Below, piece by piece: positions 12,541 through 23,429 of a stretch of 64,000 nt of DNA. Position 1 is the stretch's first letter; every line of letters starts with the position of its first letter. The stretch is from Hermodice carunculata (Eukaryota > Annelida > Polychaeta > Eunicida > Amphinomidae), in contig OZ026627.1 of assembly GCA_964020975.1 (NCBI GenBank), positions 29,143,465 through 29,207,464 of the forward strand, written 5' to 3'. Under the pieces are notes generated by a model. It saw only the letters and a program-made list of their open reading frames with translations. It searched no databases and was not told the origin of the DNA. Both the position numbers and the translations under genes were made by a program.

Positions 12541-12583
12541 TTGCTGACCCCCCCCCCCTTTTTTTGAGGGGGGGGGTCAGCAA
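12541..12583. repeat. 16-bp perfect hairpin with C9/G9 stem
   Basis: TTGCTGA followed by eleven C is answered, after a T-run and GA, by nine G and TCAGCAA. The two arms pair over 16 bp with an 11-nt loop. It lies in the first intron of the candidate small gene, about 70 bp before its second exon. It could be a small fold-back insertion or an effect of the homopolymer runs. Confidence 0.85.
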
Positions 12584-12650
12584 TTTTCACAGAGTATGTC
12601 TTGATTCTTGGAATTTTGAGATCAACTGACTCAGTTACGTTTCATTTTAG

Positions 12651-12719
12651 TACCAATTCTTGTGCTAAGAGCCAATCAAAGAGAGGACTGCCAGGTTCAA
12701 ACAATGACCAACTAACCAG
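12651..12719 (+). CDS. Possible small gene, exon 2 (alternative terminal form to 12,852)
   Basis: The acceptor ACGTTTCATTTTAG precedes 12,651, and the reading frame continues from exon 1 in the correct phase (NTNSCAKSQSKRGLPGSN...). Two ends are possible. A donor CAG then GTACCA at 12,720 leaves two bases that match the phase of the acceptor at 13,180. Alternatively, reading on gives a 107-residue product ending ...KLGYRHENYS at the stop 12,850-12,852. That form is Cys-rich near its end, and an AATAAA motif follows about 16 bases after the stop. The two ends look like alternative splicing or polyadenylation. No homologous family was recognised. Confidence 0.35.
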
Positions 12720-13179
12720 GTACCATGTGCTGCCCACTTGCCAGGAGTATGGTTTTACCTGCTGGTCATACGTGAAGGTGTATGCCCCTGTTGTCACCTG
12801 CCTATTCACGTGTAGCCATAAGCTTGGGTATCGTCATGAGAATTACAGTTAAACCTCTTTTCAAGAAAAATAAATGTAATATTTGCAACACTGCTGGGCA
12901 GACTTGAAACAATGGAACATAGCTTTTGGCGTTTCTTTGTTGGATGTATTTTGTTACAGCATCAAATTTGAAGCTGCTACGGTATATATGAACTGAAACT
13001 TATTGGAATTCATTGTTCGTTAAATGAGTTTCTAGATGGTATCAACCTTGAATCTGCTATTGTATATATAAACAGATGTTCGTTGGTATACAAAGGCTTC
13101 TGTTTTAGTTTTGTCTTATTTTTATTTTGTTTTATATTTCCCTTACAAAATATAACCGTTTTTCCTTGCTTTTCTTTAG

Positions 13180-13330
13180 AACTTGCTTTTCTGATAGAAA
13201 TAGGAAAACATACTCGCCATATCAGAATTCCATGCTCAAGGGCAACATCGGTCTAAGGACTGGTTTGGGCAAGAGCCCTGCATTTAGAAAAGGTTTTTAT
13301 CCATCGTTTGTCCAATGGAGATTCCGTTAA
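13180..13330 (+). CDS. Possible small gene, exon 3 (basic C-terminus)
   Basis: A strong acceptor (CCTTGCTTTTCTTTAG) precedes 13,180. One base completes the arginine codon split across the intron, and the frame then runs RTCFSDRNRKTYSPYQ to a basic, aromatic end ...FYPSFVQWRFR and a TAA at 13,328-13,330. Together with exons 1 and 2 the coding length is exactly 342 nt (113 residues plus stop). The product would be strongly basic, with no visible signal peptide or membrane segment. No clear AATAAA is seen just downstream. Phase agreement at two junctions is the main support; chance is not excluded. Confidence 0.35.
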
Positions 13331-14955
13331 AAATCCCCTTGTACTAGGCGTTACCTTTTCGGTTTACATATAAAATTCCTTGTACAACGTAACAGATATG
13401 AAAATATGCAACCGCCGAATGAATGGGTCAGATTGCAGATGTGTTCCTTATGGCCACGGCCAGTTTTGAATAATCACCACAGCAGTTACCAGTTCATAGC
13501 AAATACAAATAATAATTTTCGACACCAGTCATTTTGTGACATGTTGGCTACATGGAACACTTATATTGCAATTTTGCACAAATTCAACACCAGATTCTTC
13601 CAGACCAGGTTCTGATCAGAAAAGAGATGGGGTCAAATAACAATGAAAGGTATACTACATGCACGTATATTTCAGTTATATGCTGTACATAAAAAGTGCA
13701 TTTAATGATGAGAATGCAATAGCAATATAAGAAGCCATTGACTAAATCAAGGGTGCTACATAAGAGACACAAATAGTAATGCTACCCTTTCCAAAAAAAA
13801 AAAAAAAAGAAAGAAAAACGTTTCCAAAATGAAGAGAACTGACTGACATCACAGTTGGCCAGCTGTGGCATTATAGTATTGTCAAGTCCGTTCATAGGCT
13901 CCGCAAAACATATACAGTTTCCGTTGGAGCTCACCACTCGGTAAAACGCTGTTCAAGCCAAACAAAATATATTACTGAGCATTGCTTGGCGTAACCTATC
14001 AGTTATCTGAACCCCTTATTGTAACGCACAGCAACCGTGTTAATTACTTACACCGTAAGGGTTCTCCACATGCGTGATGTATATAAAGATGTATAATTAG
14101 ACCTGAATAGAAAAGTTTTAACACTATGGAACAGTAACAGAATTTGCCCTTGATTATATGGACCCTGACAAGCAGAGAACAATACTGGTAACCAACATCA
14201 AGATTATCTGGAAAAGGAGATTGAATTATGGGGCCCAGATACATAAGCCCTTGCAGAGCGTTTAACATTTCCCATAAAGGGTTACAATAGCATTCATATG
14301 AAACTGCAAAAGTGAATCACCTACACTCCATTTTGTGAGTATCTTAAACTATCCTGCTTGTGGAAAAAAGATGTAACCCCCATTGGGTAAACATGGGGCA
14401 TTCTAAATACGGGTTCATATGAAGAACATAGGGGTCACATTATTATGTAACGTCAACAGGATAGTTTGGTGTATGCCTGAGCAGTCAAACACAGACACAC
14501 AGACACACACATACACACATACACAAAAATATCCTGCAAACAAGACAGCAGCCACAAAGGTACGGAAAGTATGTATGGTATTGAGCTGCCTATGGGCTTT
14601 GTAATAAGACCATGCCACTACTGGGATAAATGTTAATTCACAATGCTATGGCGTACGGTTCACGGGCAACTGTCTGAATAAGACAGCGGCCAAATCATTT
14701 GGATGTTGGAGGCTGGCCCATTCCCAAAGGTCACAAAGTGCTCCAGGCCATCGGTAAAAAGGTGCTGGGACTGTTTCCAGAATGCCAGAGGATGCAAGAA
14801 GAAGTCTGGGCCTGGGCGATCAAGACTGTTATGGATGAGTGTTACTTGATCTAGTATGTGAAGAGGCAGAGGTTTCTTTCCATCTAAAGGTATGGTCAGT
14901 AGTGGCACAAGGCATGAGCATCAGAGCATCATAGTATACTATTAACCAAAGACTA
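13331..14955. other. Non-coding stretch
   Basis: Contains a short CA-rich tract (about 14,490-14,525) and no recognised exon. A minus-strand open frame at 14,908-14,660 (82 codons) is fairly protein-like but belongs to no family I know. Confidence 0.45.
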
Positions 14956-14959
14956 ATGT

Positions 14960-15510
14960 CACCAAAATGTATAGCATACCACCTTGCCATTCATATCCCT
15001 CCAAGTGCTGCATACAAGACACGTCGGGTACAGTGGTGTAAGGAACATGCAGCTTGGACCAGAAATCAACGGAACAGTGTGATGTGGTCAGATAAATCAT
15101 GATTTTCCTTCGATTTTTACGATGGAAAAATAAGGGTTCCAGGACTGTCTTCAAAGAGGCTTGTACAAGGTTATATTGTTAAACATAACTCCTACAGATA
15201 AGGCAGTGTCATGATGTGTGTTGGGGGGAGGGGGGAGCTTAGTTACAGGGAGAACAGCTTTCATCGAGGTCAACCAGACATTAACAGGCTAGTGCTACGT
15301 GGATGGGATCCTGCCCACTGCTGACGAAATGCAATGTCAAAAATATTCGGGGTTACAGTTTCAACAGGATAATGCACAACCACACACTGCACCCGTCAGC
15401 ATGCAGTATCTACATCCACACAAGATTCCATTTTCGCCATTGCCAGCCCGTTTTCCTGGCCTGTTCCCCGTAGAACTCGCACCCACACAATACAAGCAGC
15501 ATACCAAGGC
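14960..15510 (+). mobile_element. Tc1-type transposase remnant
   Basis: Catalytic-region motifs of a Tc1 transposase appear in order. RRVQWCKEHAAWT and MWSDKS (first Asp, 15,028-15,100) come first, then a GGxxYTGRTA-like part near 15,180-15,265, then YVDGILPTADE (from 15,297), LQFQQDNAQPHTAPVSM (second Asp) and LPARFPGLFPVE (final Glu). The usual PDLSPIE is degraded to PGLFPVE. Frame changes and stops interrupt it, and the N-terminal helix-turn-helix domains and terminal inverted repeats were not found, so it is a dead fragment. The CCA/CAA microsatellite just downstream gives the open frame a false poly-Pro/poly-Gln tail. Confidence 0.85.
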
Positions 15511-15573
15511 AAATTCAAGCTTGCTAACAGACGCATGCTGGTCATATCTGCTATCAAAAGATGCAGCCTCCCA

Positions 15574-15606
15574 ACCACCACCACCACCACCACCACCACC
15601 ACCAGT

Positions 15607-15675
<69 letters not shown>

Positions 15676-15692
15676 GCAACAACAACACCAAA
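15574..15692. repeat. CCA then CAA trinucleotide microsatellite
   Basis: About ten ACC units are followed by some 28 CAA units. It is read as poly-Pro/poly-Gln on the plus strand and poly-Cys/poly-Gly or poly-Val on the minus strand. It abuts the Tc1 remnant and is not evidence for a glutamine-rich host protein. Confidence 0.95.
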
Positions 15693-15699
15693 AAGATCC

Positions 15700-16780
15700 T
15701 TTTAGGGACCACCATTTCCTCTCAAAAGAGATATGAATAGCAATGGTAAAATAAAGTAAACAAACCCCGAACATACACCCTTATAACAAGTGCATACTGT
15801 TAAACAAATGGGAATCATTTTCGCCCGAAATGGTTTACATAAAGTGACAGATTGTCTAAGTTCTTTGACAGAAGAGCTCACAAGGGCCATGTCATCGACA
15901 TAGCTGAGGTTATTCAGAAATACCCAATGTTGTTATAACTGACACCACTTTTCGCTACACTTATATCCACATCATCTACACAGGCATTAAACCGTAGAAG
16001 GAAGCTAAAGCTGCCCAGAAGGACATGATATATGGCAGTGAAGTAACCCGATGAGACAGGTCCCCATACAACTCAATATCTTTTTGTTTGAAACTATGAC
16101 ATAAGTGGTTTAAACCCCCTAAAATAGCCCTAGCTCGACAACAACGTGAATCTTTTCGTAGTTGAATGTTTCCTGCTTAACCTTTACTCAGTAATTTCAA
16201 CATTGATGAAAAAATAATTTGAATGAGAATTTTCTATAGTAGTTTTTAGAATTCAAATTCAATATTAGTTTGCATAGTGGTATTAGATCTAACAGAGATG
16301 GCTTAAACTTGTTCTTTTTACATTTTGAAATTCTTTGAAAATATGTGAACACAAAATGCATGGCAGTATATATTCCATGTTGAAAGCATATTGAAAAACA
16401 ACGGTCCACCAATATGTTGAAAATATAGTATGCTTGGACATATGACCCTCAAATTCTCAACAACTGTCTGGATTTGGCAAATCCAGAAGAATTTACATTC
16501 ATATAAAGTTTTGTCTGCACAGAAAGAGCAAGAAACTACCATATTTGTAGATTTGAAAATGTAGTACCTAATCTTTCTACTGAAAATACTCTTAAATAAT
16601 ATATTTTTAGCAGAGCGGCCCCACTGTGAGCTGGCGTTATTGCTCTCGTTACATAATGTTGAGTTAATTCAATTGGCGTTGTGGTTGCTTCAAAGGCTAG
16701 CGGGACTTCAAAAATGCATTTATTCCAAATAATAGCTTAATTGTTAAAAATATATCTGAGCGTCAATGCTTTGCAGCTAG
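15700..16780. other. Non-coding stretch
   Basis: No exon, transposase motif or tandem array was recognised. The short open frames on both strands lack protein-like composition. Confidence 0.5.
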
Positions 16781-19095
16781 TAAGGAAGTGCCAATTATAT
16801 GTATCTCCGAAACTGGGCTTGAAGACAGTGCCACAGATGAGAAGATAATTATTGCTGTGCATCTCATTGGAAGCAGAGACTGTGCTCGTAATGGAGATGG
16901 CGCAGGCACAAAACTAGAAACATAAAGCTTTTATTGTCAGAGATAATCTCAATAATAATGGTTTTGAAGCACTTTGGCCAGAATTATTACTTCCTAAATC
17001 CCGTCCAATCATGTTATGCACCTCGTAAAGACCACCCAAAGGACAATGAGGTATTAACCTTGCTGGAACGGACTTTATCATCTCTGTGGTCAGACCTTGT
17101 AGTGTTTATGCTTGCTGACATGCATAGCTACATGTGCAATGACAATTCTCATCTAGGGAAAAGGTACAGTCAATTATTAGGTTTTTATTTGTCAGCAGTT
17201 GATTACAGAAGCTACCATATAGTTCAGGAAAAAAATTCACAATGCAGTAGGTCCTGCTTTGACCATGCTGTAGTCAACCACAAAGAAACATATGTCACTC
17301 AAGGGTATAACCGATCGTTCTCAGTTACCTTATGTGAACATTTTACACGAATAGAGTGATACTGGATGATTTCAATCGTCACCACACAATCAAAATTCCA
17401 TCCATCAAGAATTATAGTCCAGATGAGCTACTCTCTGCCATCTTTAATGATGACTAGTCAAACGTTCTCAGCACTGATTATGTACAAAGAGCCTTGTCAC
17501 ACGTGTAAGCCAAGTGTACCTGTGCCAATGGATCAAATTGCTTTCTTAAAAAAAAGATTCAGATTGAGAAATATTACAGAAACTTGGACAATTTAAGATA
17601 TTTCGACAAATATAAAACTTAGAGTCTTTTTCGTGAAAGTTGGAACCCTATTCTAAATAGTCATGGGGTATACTGATGTTAATAAGGGGTACAGTCACAT
17701 TCGAAGAATACTATCATTGAGATATAAAGAGATAAATGGTAAAACCTCAACATTTTAAAGCAAGTAGTGTCAGACCCTCATTAAAATAGGAGACTTGAGG
17801 TTGGTATTAAAAGCCCATTGCCATTCTACCTTTAAAGTTCAATATTCTATAAATGGTAGTATACATCCAGAGCTCAGAAAATCTGACATCACACATATTG
17901 TATGACTATCAGTCTGTTTCCAGGAAAGACTTTTTGGGAATGATCAATTGCCGCCTCCATTTATATGACTTTGTCAAAGACTATATGTGTCAAAGTTATT
18001 ACACAAGATGGTTCTCATTCTGACGGACAAAGTGTTTGACAGAGTAGAGCAGAGTACACTCTGCAAAGCGTTCAGATTTATTACAATAGGCTTAATTCAT
18101 TGTTTCTGCTCTGATCTTTCTGGCAGACGTCAGCCGTTTGACGTCAACGGTGCCCTTTTTGAATGAGACTATCCCTTTGGTTGTGTCCCCCAGCCAGCAT
18201 GCTTGGCTTACTGCTGTGCGATACTCGTGTAAACCATCTTCAAAACAGTATCAGCTGCAAGGTATTGCTATTTGCAGCTGACAAAGGACATTCATGCGGG
18301 GGAACAAGCTGATGAAATATCCTTTTTATTTGGCAGTAATTTAAAGTTATGTGATCAATTGCTGCGAAATACTTTACCCATATTCAAAAATTTCAACCCA
18401 ACAATGACATCAAAGTGGAGAATAGGAAAAGTTACATATTGACGAACTACCAAAACGTAAAAATTCAGCTTTCAGTACCCATGTTGAGAAACATATTTCA
18501 TGCCTTAGTTGAGACAAGTAGTGTTTTGAAACTAATCCCCTGAAACTGTAATTATTATTCATTAAATACAAACTTTTTTTTTTCAAAAACATATAGCCCT
18601 TCCGAATTGAAATCTCAAATTTATCGCTTGTGCCAAAGATAAAAAAAGACATAGTTAACTGACAAAACGCTGTCATTGCACCTTAGAAAGACTGTGAGTG
18701 TGTGTCTTGTTTGGCCTAAAACTGAATGTTAAAAGAGTGGATGGTTTTACCCTCAAATGACAGGAATTAAAAATATCATTGGCAGCCAATGTTACTTACC
18801 TGGGATTGGGCCTGGATCAGTATTTATCAGCCTCGAATTTGGTAAACAATAATACAAAGAAAATTGCCTCACGTCGGAAATTTCCTTATAGACAAGGTCA
18901 ATTTCCCAAATTTCAGAACCGTGATATGTTGATACTTGCCTTAGTTGGACCTTGTTTTGACTACTCAGTTTTCGGTTGGTACACCTCACTGTCTCAAATC
19001 CTGAAACATAAACTGAACATTTTCCACAATCAAATGGCTCGTTCCATGCTTAATCTCGGTCTGATAGCCCATATTGGTGTAAAGGTGTTCCACAC
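16780..19095 (+). mobile_element. LINE of the jockey/CR1 group, endonuclease plus reverse transcriptase, decayed
   Basis: A single non-LTR element can be followed from its AP-type endonuclease to the RT thumb. Endonuclease parts are PIICISETGLEDSATDEK (16,790), then NEVLTLLERTLSSL, LADMHSYMCNDNSHLGKRYS (degraded GDxN) and the SFDHAV-type motif (17,265). RT parts are VFDRVEQSTLCKAF (18,030), CSDLSGRRQPFDVNG, VPQ (18,190), a degraded FADDTHAG (18,270-18,300), then TYLGLGLDQYLSASNLVN (18,795) and LVGPCFDYSVFGWYTSL with KLNIFHNQMARSMLNLG (to about 19,065). Stops and frame changes are frequent. An R1 repeat piece interrupts it at about 18,385-18,640. Homology to LINEs stops near 19,095, where another repeat begins. 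Confidence 0.85.
18385..18640 (+). repeat. Dispersed repeat R1, partial copy inside the LINE
   Basis: 'CCCAACAATGACATCAAAG', 'GAGAAACATATTTCATGCCT', 'GTTGAGACAAGTAGTGTTTT' and the late 'ACATATAGCCCTTCC' match R1 landmarks at 8.08-8.29 kb in order. It separates the LINE's degraded ADD-box region from the segment leading to TYLGLGLDQ, so R1 was mobile after the LINE arrived. Confidence 0.6.
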
Positions 19096-19099
19096 AGAC

Positions 19100-20175
19100 A
19101 GCCAGTCTTCTAAACATACGATTTACGGAGAGAAACAAATATACAACCCATATAGTTACGATAGTGGAGAAGTTTATGGTATGAGCTTGAATCGAATCAA
19201 AACAAAGTTTCATCTTCTCAGCAGCTGCCTTGATCCTCAATTGTACACATATGGTATCATGCAGCCACTGCTCCCCTTTCTTGTCAGCATATGCTTGAAA
19301 TTCTTGGTTGACAGTCGAAGACCACATATGGACAGATTCATTAAGGATTTTATGCCACATGGATCGCCTTTCTTGCCCCAAGTCCAGACTGTTATGCAAT
19401 ATACATGTAAACGAAGGTATGTTTTGGGCATACAAGAAAGATGGTCCATCAGCGAGCACAACAACCAACGCTTTCGTTTGTAGAATCAAGCGTTTTGGGA
19501 CTTAAACAGTACGTCAGTATCAGTGACATACGGGGGGGGGGGGGGGGAAACAACAACAAATAGTGCTCCTCAGCATATACACGATATTTTGTTATATAAG
19601 CCGGCACAGAAACATATGATTGCACATTGCATAGATACACTTACATGTACACAGATTATGGTGACTTCAACATTTTTACACAGTAGAGTTGACTAAAATA
19701 GAGCTGCTGATAATTAAGTGCAGTCTCCTTCCACATTGGCAATGCCAATAATTTGGATGTAGGGTACTCAGACTGCAAGTGACGCTTATCAAATTAAAAG
19801 TGTTTGCTTTGTTTATACTGTAGCAGAAGACGGTATCAGCTCGAAACATTTTCGTTGTTGTTTTCTCTTTGCACATTTGTCATATTTATATTTACCCCTG
19901 ATATTTGCGTTTGGCTTTTGGGTATACATTTACCAACATTTTTCATAATATCTTCCTTTTATTTTTCAAAGAAATAGAGCACAATGAACAAAGTTCATCA
20001 TGAACAGATTGTCAAGATACTACATTTTACACCAGTATGCACAGCGAGGACCCGACTTAAAGGAATATTACATTAAAATTAAATGTATGGACAATAACGC
20101 ATCTGGTCATAGCCTTACCTGATGGTATATTTACGATTGGCTTTGTCATCATACAGAAGAAAATGGTTTGGAGAA
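19100..20175. repeat. Unclassified repeat R2, copy 1
   Basis: This sequence aligns by eye, in the same orientation, with 59,330-60,425. Landmarks include 'GGTATCATGCAG' against 'GATATCATGCAG' and 'GGGCATACAAGAAAGATGGT' against 'GGACATACAAGGGAGGAGGA'. Others are 'CTGCTGATAATTAAGTGCAG' against 'GCAGCTGATAATTAAATGCA', and a plus-strand peptide IMNRLSRYYILHQY against IMNRFSRQYILHQY. On the minus strand an open frame of 167 codons (19,489-18,986) is protein-like, and its start (ALVVVLADGPSFLYAQN) resembles GLVVIDGSSSLVCPM of the other copy. The coding strand and class are unresolved. It could be a transposon or a duplicated host segment. Confidence 0.5.
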
Positions 20176-21423
20176 GCATTTCCTATATCCCTGAGAAGAT
20201 ATCTGTGTTTGAATCACAATAACGCTTGGAAATATCCTCACGGTGATTTCATGTATATATTTAATTCCATTCGATTACACATTTTTATTTTTGAACATCT
20301 GCGCCTTGTAACGAGTAGCAAAAAAAATCGTATGCATAATTATGATGATAGAGACGTGATACACGATCGAAAACCGAGTTCAGAACAACCAGTCACCGTC
20401 AGCTGGGTACCATTTCTTGCCAAAATGAAGACTGTTGTTTTCTATTTCCCTGCTTTTCTGTGGAAAAGTAGAAGTTAGAAAGAAACACATAAGAGTTCGC
20501 GAGAAGAGCTTTCATGTTGTGTCCAGTAGTTGCGGTCGATGAATGTTGCCATGCTGTATTTGGGGGAAGGTGTGTAAGTGTGAATTAGTTGATGCTTGAA
20601 AAGTACGACGTTTGGGATTTTATGGTATGGAACAGTCCAATTTTTTTTTCGGGGGGGCCGGCTGTTTTTCTTTAAATTGTACAGATACACGCTGGAAACA
20701 AGAAAGCATTGGTCCGAGATTGTGAGTTTCATCGCAATAACGTTTTCAATCCATGAGGCCTTTATCCAAAAAAATGGCGGAAAGAGTATTAAGTGGAACC
20801 TTTGAGTGACGAAGATGTTGCTTAAAAACCAAAGGAGTGAACAGTTATAATCGTAACTACTCTCTCATTCGAGCTTTTTAATGGGGCAGGAGGTATCTAT
20901 GACCTCTTACATATATTAAAATGAGGATGGTATTAACTTTAACTGATAAAAACGCTTAATTGTTAGTAATGTCTGAAGAAGGTACGGTGCATATGATTTT
21001 AGATACATATTGCATTGAGTAGTAATACATTGAGGTAGACTGCAGTACTATAAAGACCGACGTGAATCACAATGTAACAGGAAGGCAAATTTGGTTCATT
21101 TCCTGGGATGTTTTACATCAACTAAATGTTACAGCAGTTTTCATAGAAAAACACGGATAAGGTGTCTAGATTTATAGATAAAAACAAGCTAAACGAAATT
21201 GATCACAACGCAAATGCGCCTTGTCAACACAACAGCAGGCCATGGGTTGTGGCGTCCTTATGATAGAAATACTTAATTGCATGGTGTAAACGAGGCCAAT
21301 ATCATATACAAAAATAGCAAATGGACTGTTGTTCTGATTTAAAAACGTCACATAGGTTAGACAAAGAAGAGGAAGGAAGAAAAAGTTCAGATCCATAAAG
21401 ATAACACTTGTAGCTCTCTCAAA
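20176..21423. other. Non-coding stretch between repeats
   Basis: No recognised element or exon. The 118-codon plus frame at 20,122-20,478 has no family match and overlaps the end of R2. Confidence 0.45.
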
Positions 21424-23147
21424 GGCAAGTAAGACACCAAAAATAAATTTAAATTTAATCACTCCTAGCTCAAAATGTATTTGGGTTAGGATAGGAAATC
21501 ATATATATGTGTAACCATTATACTACAATATATGTATATCCGTATTTGGGTGTCTGTGATATTAATTGTTGAATAACAACTGAAAGTTGACCGCAAAGCA
21601 TCCATCCCATAAATGTGGATATAAGTCACTGATTATTGGTAATAACACTATAATTACACTCGCACCTCAATCCTGACATATTGGCATCAAAAAAGATCCT
21701 GCGATTTTTTTTATGTGTGGTTTATTTTTTACTGTTATCCATCCTCAAAGTGTGACGTTTCAATTTTCCCTTTCATTTCCAGGATGTTCATTTTCGTAAT
21801 TTCATAGAAAAAGAATGGAGAAAAATTTTGAAAATCGCTGAATCGTTTTGCAGTTCAGACATTATAGAATTAAGAGCCGTTACCCATATTAAATTTCGCC
21901 CCTGCCGTTTTCTTGGAATAAACATTCTTAGGTGGGGTGCTCGTCCTATTTTCCTCTCCGAGAAAAAAAGCTTTAAAGGCTTTTGATGTTGACCATTTGC
22001 CTCTGAAACAATACCGTTTGCTCATGTTGAGCTGATATTTGTACAAAGTGTTGTAAACATCGCCTCTTAACATTTGGCGAGCTTGTCAACCAATTATTGG
22101 CCAATCACATGAATAAAAGAGACTTTGAAGTACGAAAACATTATTCGGCGATCTGTCGAACGGCGACAGCGACAATCTGGTTTCAAAGCGTGGCGTCATG
22201 GAGGCGGCCCTTCGGCCCCATGACCTGAAGCCTGGCAACGAAAGTTGTGTTGCCTTGCTACGGTGGGGTGGTCTACGGCCGCTCGTGGTCAGGGGACGGA
22301 TGGTGGGTTTTGTTTTCCGCCCCCTACCTCTTCATCCCGTTTTTAGGGATAGTGTTTTTTTGGATTTACTCCTATCTATATACTGTATGTAGTTAGATTG
22401 ATAGACCTGTCTGTACACTTTACTCAGTTAGTTTGTCATTACTTTGCTGTTATTTTCTCAATGAGTTTCATTTCTCTTTCCAACCTAAGTTTTGTATCGC
22501 CATTTTGTGTGTTTTCTCTTATGTTCACGTTTATGTAATTTACGATGTTTTTATTTGTACTTTTATTTACTCATCCCTGGATTTCGATAAAATATTATTA
22601 TGTAAGTGGGTCTTGTTGATTAACGTGCCACATTTTTCCCATTTGTCTTTGGTGTGCAGGACCACTGGGGTAATCCATTGCGGCACAACCTTTGAAGGGA
22701 CATCGTCTGAGGATTCCCGCTCCTCCTGAACATTTAAAGTCTACCCTTGTTAGAATGCGTAACAAGCAAGATAACTATAAAGTAAACCACTATGTTAGCA
22801 TGTTTGCATCTTTTCACTGCTCACAAACATACCTTCGGCATGTCGCTTAATTTCGCGGTGCCGCCGTGATACCACTCTCCTTTTGCCATGGGTCGTTACC
22901 ACGTGTAACCACGTGACACACTGTTAAGTATGATTGACTGTTGGCAATATTCCACTTGGCAGCTGAAAACTAAAAGAATGGCACATTAACATTTGGATGT
23001 CCACGTGCCTGTGTGCGTTTTTTTGGCGTTTTTCTGATATGTCTACCTTAGTTAAAAGCTTGAAATTTTGACAACTTATATAAAGGACATTTGTCTTGTA
23101 AAAACGAACTAAAATCTTAAAATTGGCCATACAAAGGTTTTGAGCCT
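21424..23147. mobile_element. piggyBac-like non-autonomous element, copy A (worn ends)
   Basis: This aligns along its length with copy B at 49,553-51,319, in the same orientation and with scattered substitutions and small indels. The left end GGCAAGTAAGACACC corresponds to copy B's GGACAGTTAAGACACC. The right end is lost or rearranged, and neither side keeps TTAA. The interior has a CCAAT-like motif 'GGCCAATCACATGAATAAAA', then a GC-rich patch (22,197-22,320), but no open frame conserved in length with copy B. It ends about 280 bp from the stop codon of the receptor gene. Confidence 0.75.
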
Positions 23148-23154
23148 TATAATA

Positions 23155-23211
23155 GCGATCTGTCAAACGGTGACAGCGAATGTCTGGTTTCAAAGCTTGG
23201 CGTCATGGATG
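23155..23211. repeat. Extra copy of an internal piece of the piggyBac-like element
   Basis: 'GCGATCTGTCAAACGGTGAC' through 'GGCGTCATGGATG' repeats 22,148-22,203 of copy A ('GCGATCTGTCGAACGGCGAC' ... 'GGCGTCATGGAGG'). It is bracketed on both sides by 'GCCTTATAATAGC', so it arose by a local duplication. A 20+ nt A-run follows at about 23,226. Confidence 0.8.
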
Positions 23212-23429
23212 CCTTATAATAGCCAAAAAAAAAAAAAAAAAAAACTCACAAGGAAATCTTTACCAGTAAGAATAAATATAATCTTAGAAGCAAGACAAGC
23301 ATTTTAAATTTTCAATCATTGTAAATGGTCTTTGTGTCAATGAAATGATTTTGACGATGTTGTGCATCATATGAAATATGGAGAAGTACAATAACCTAAA
23401 TTGACACAGGTAGTTATCATAAACAATAA

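Noticed and set aside
14660-14908. 82-codon minus frame just before the Tc1 remnant
   Set aside because: Protein-like in composition but not recognisable; not in the transposase orientation and without splice support.
15299-15774. Plus frame with poly-Pro/poly-Gln and minus frame with poly-Cys/poly-Gly
   Set aside because: Created by a Tc1 transposase fragment running into a CCA/CAA microsatellite; not a host protein.
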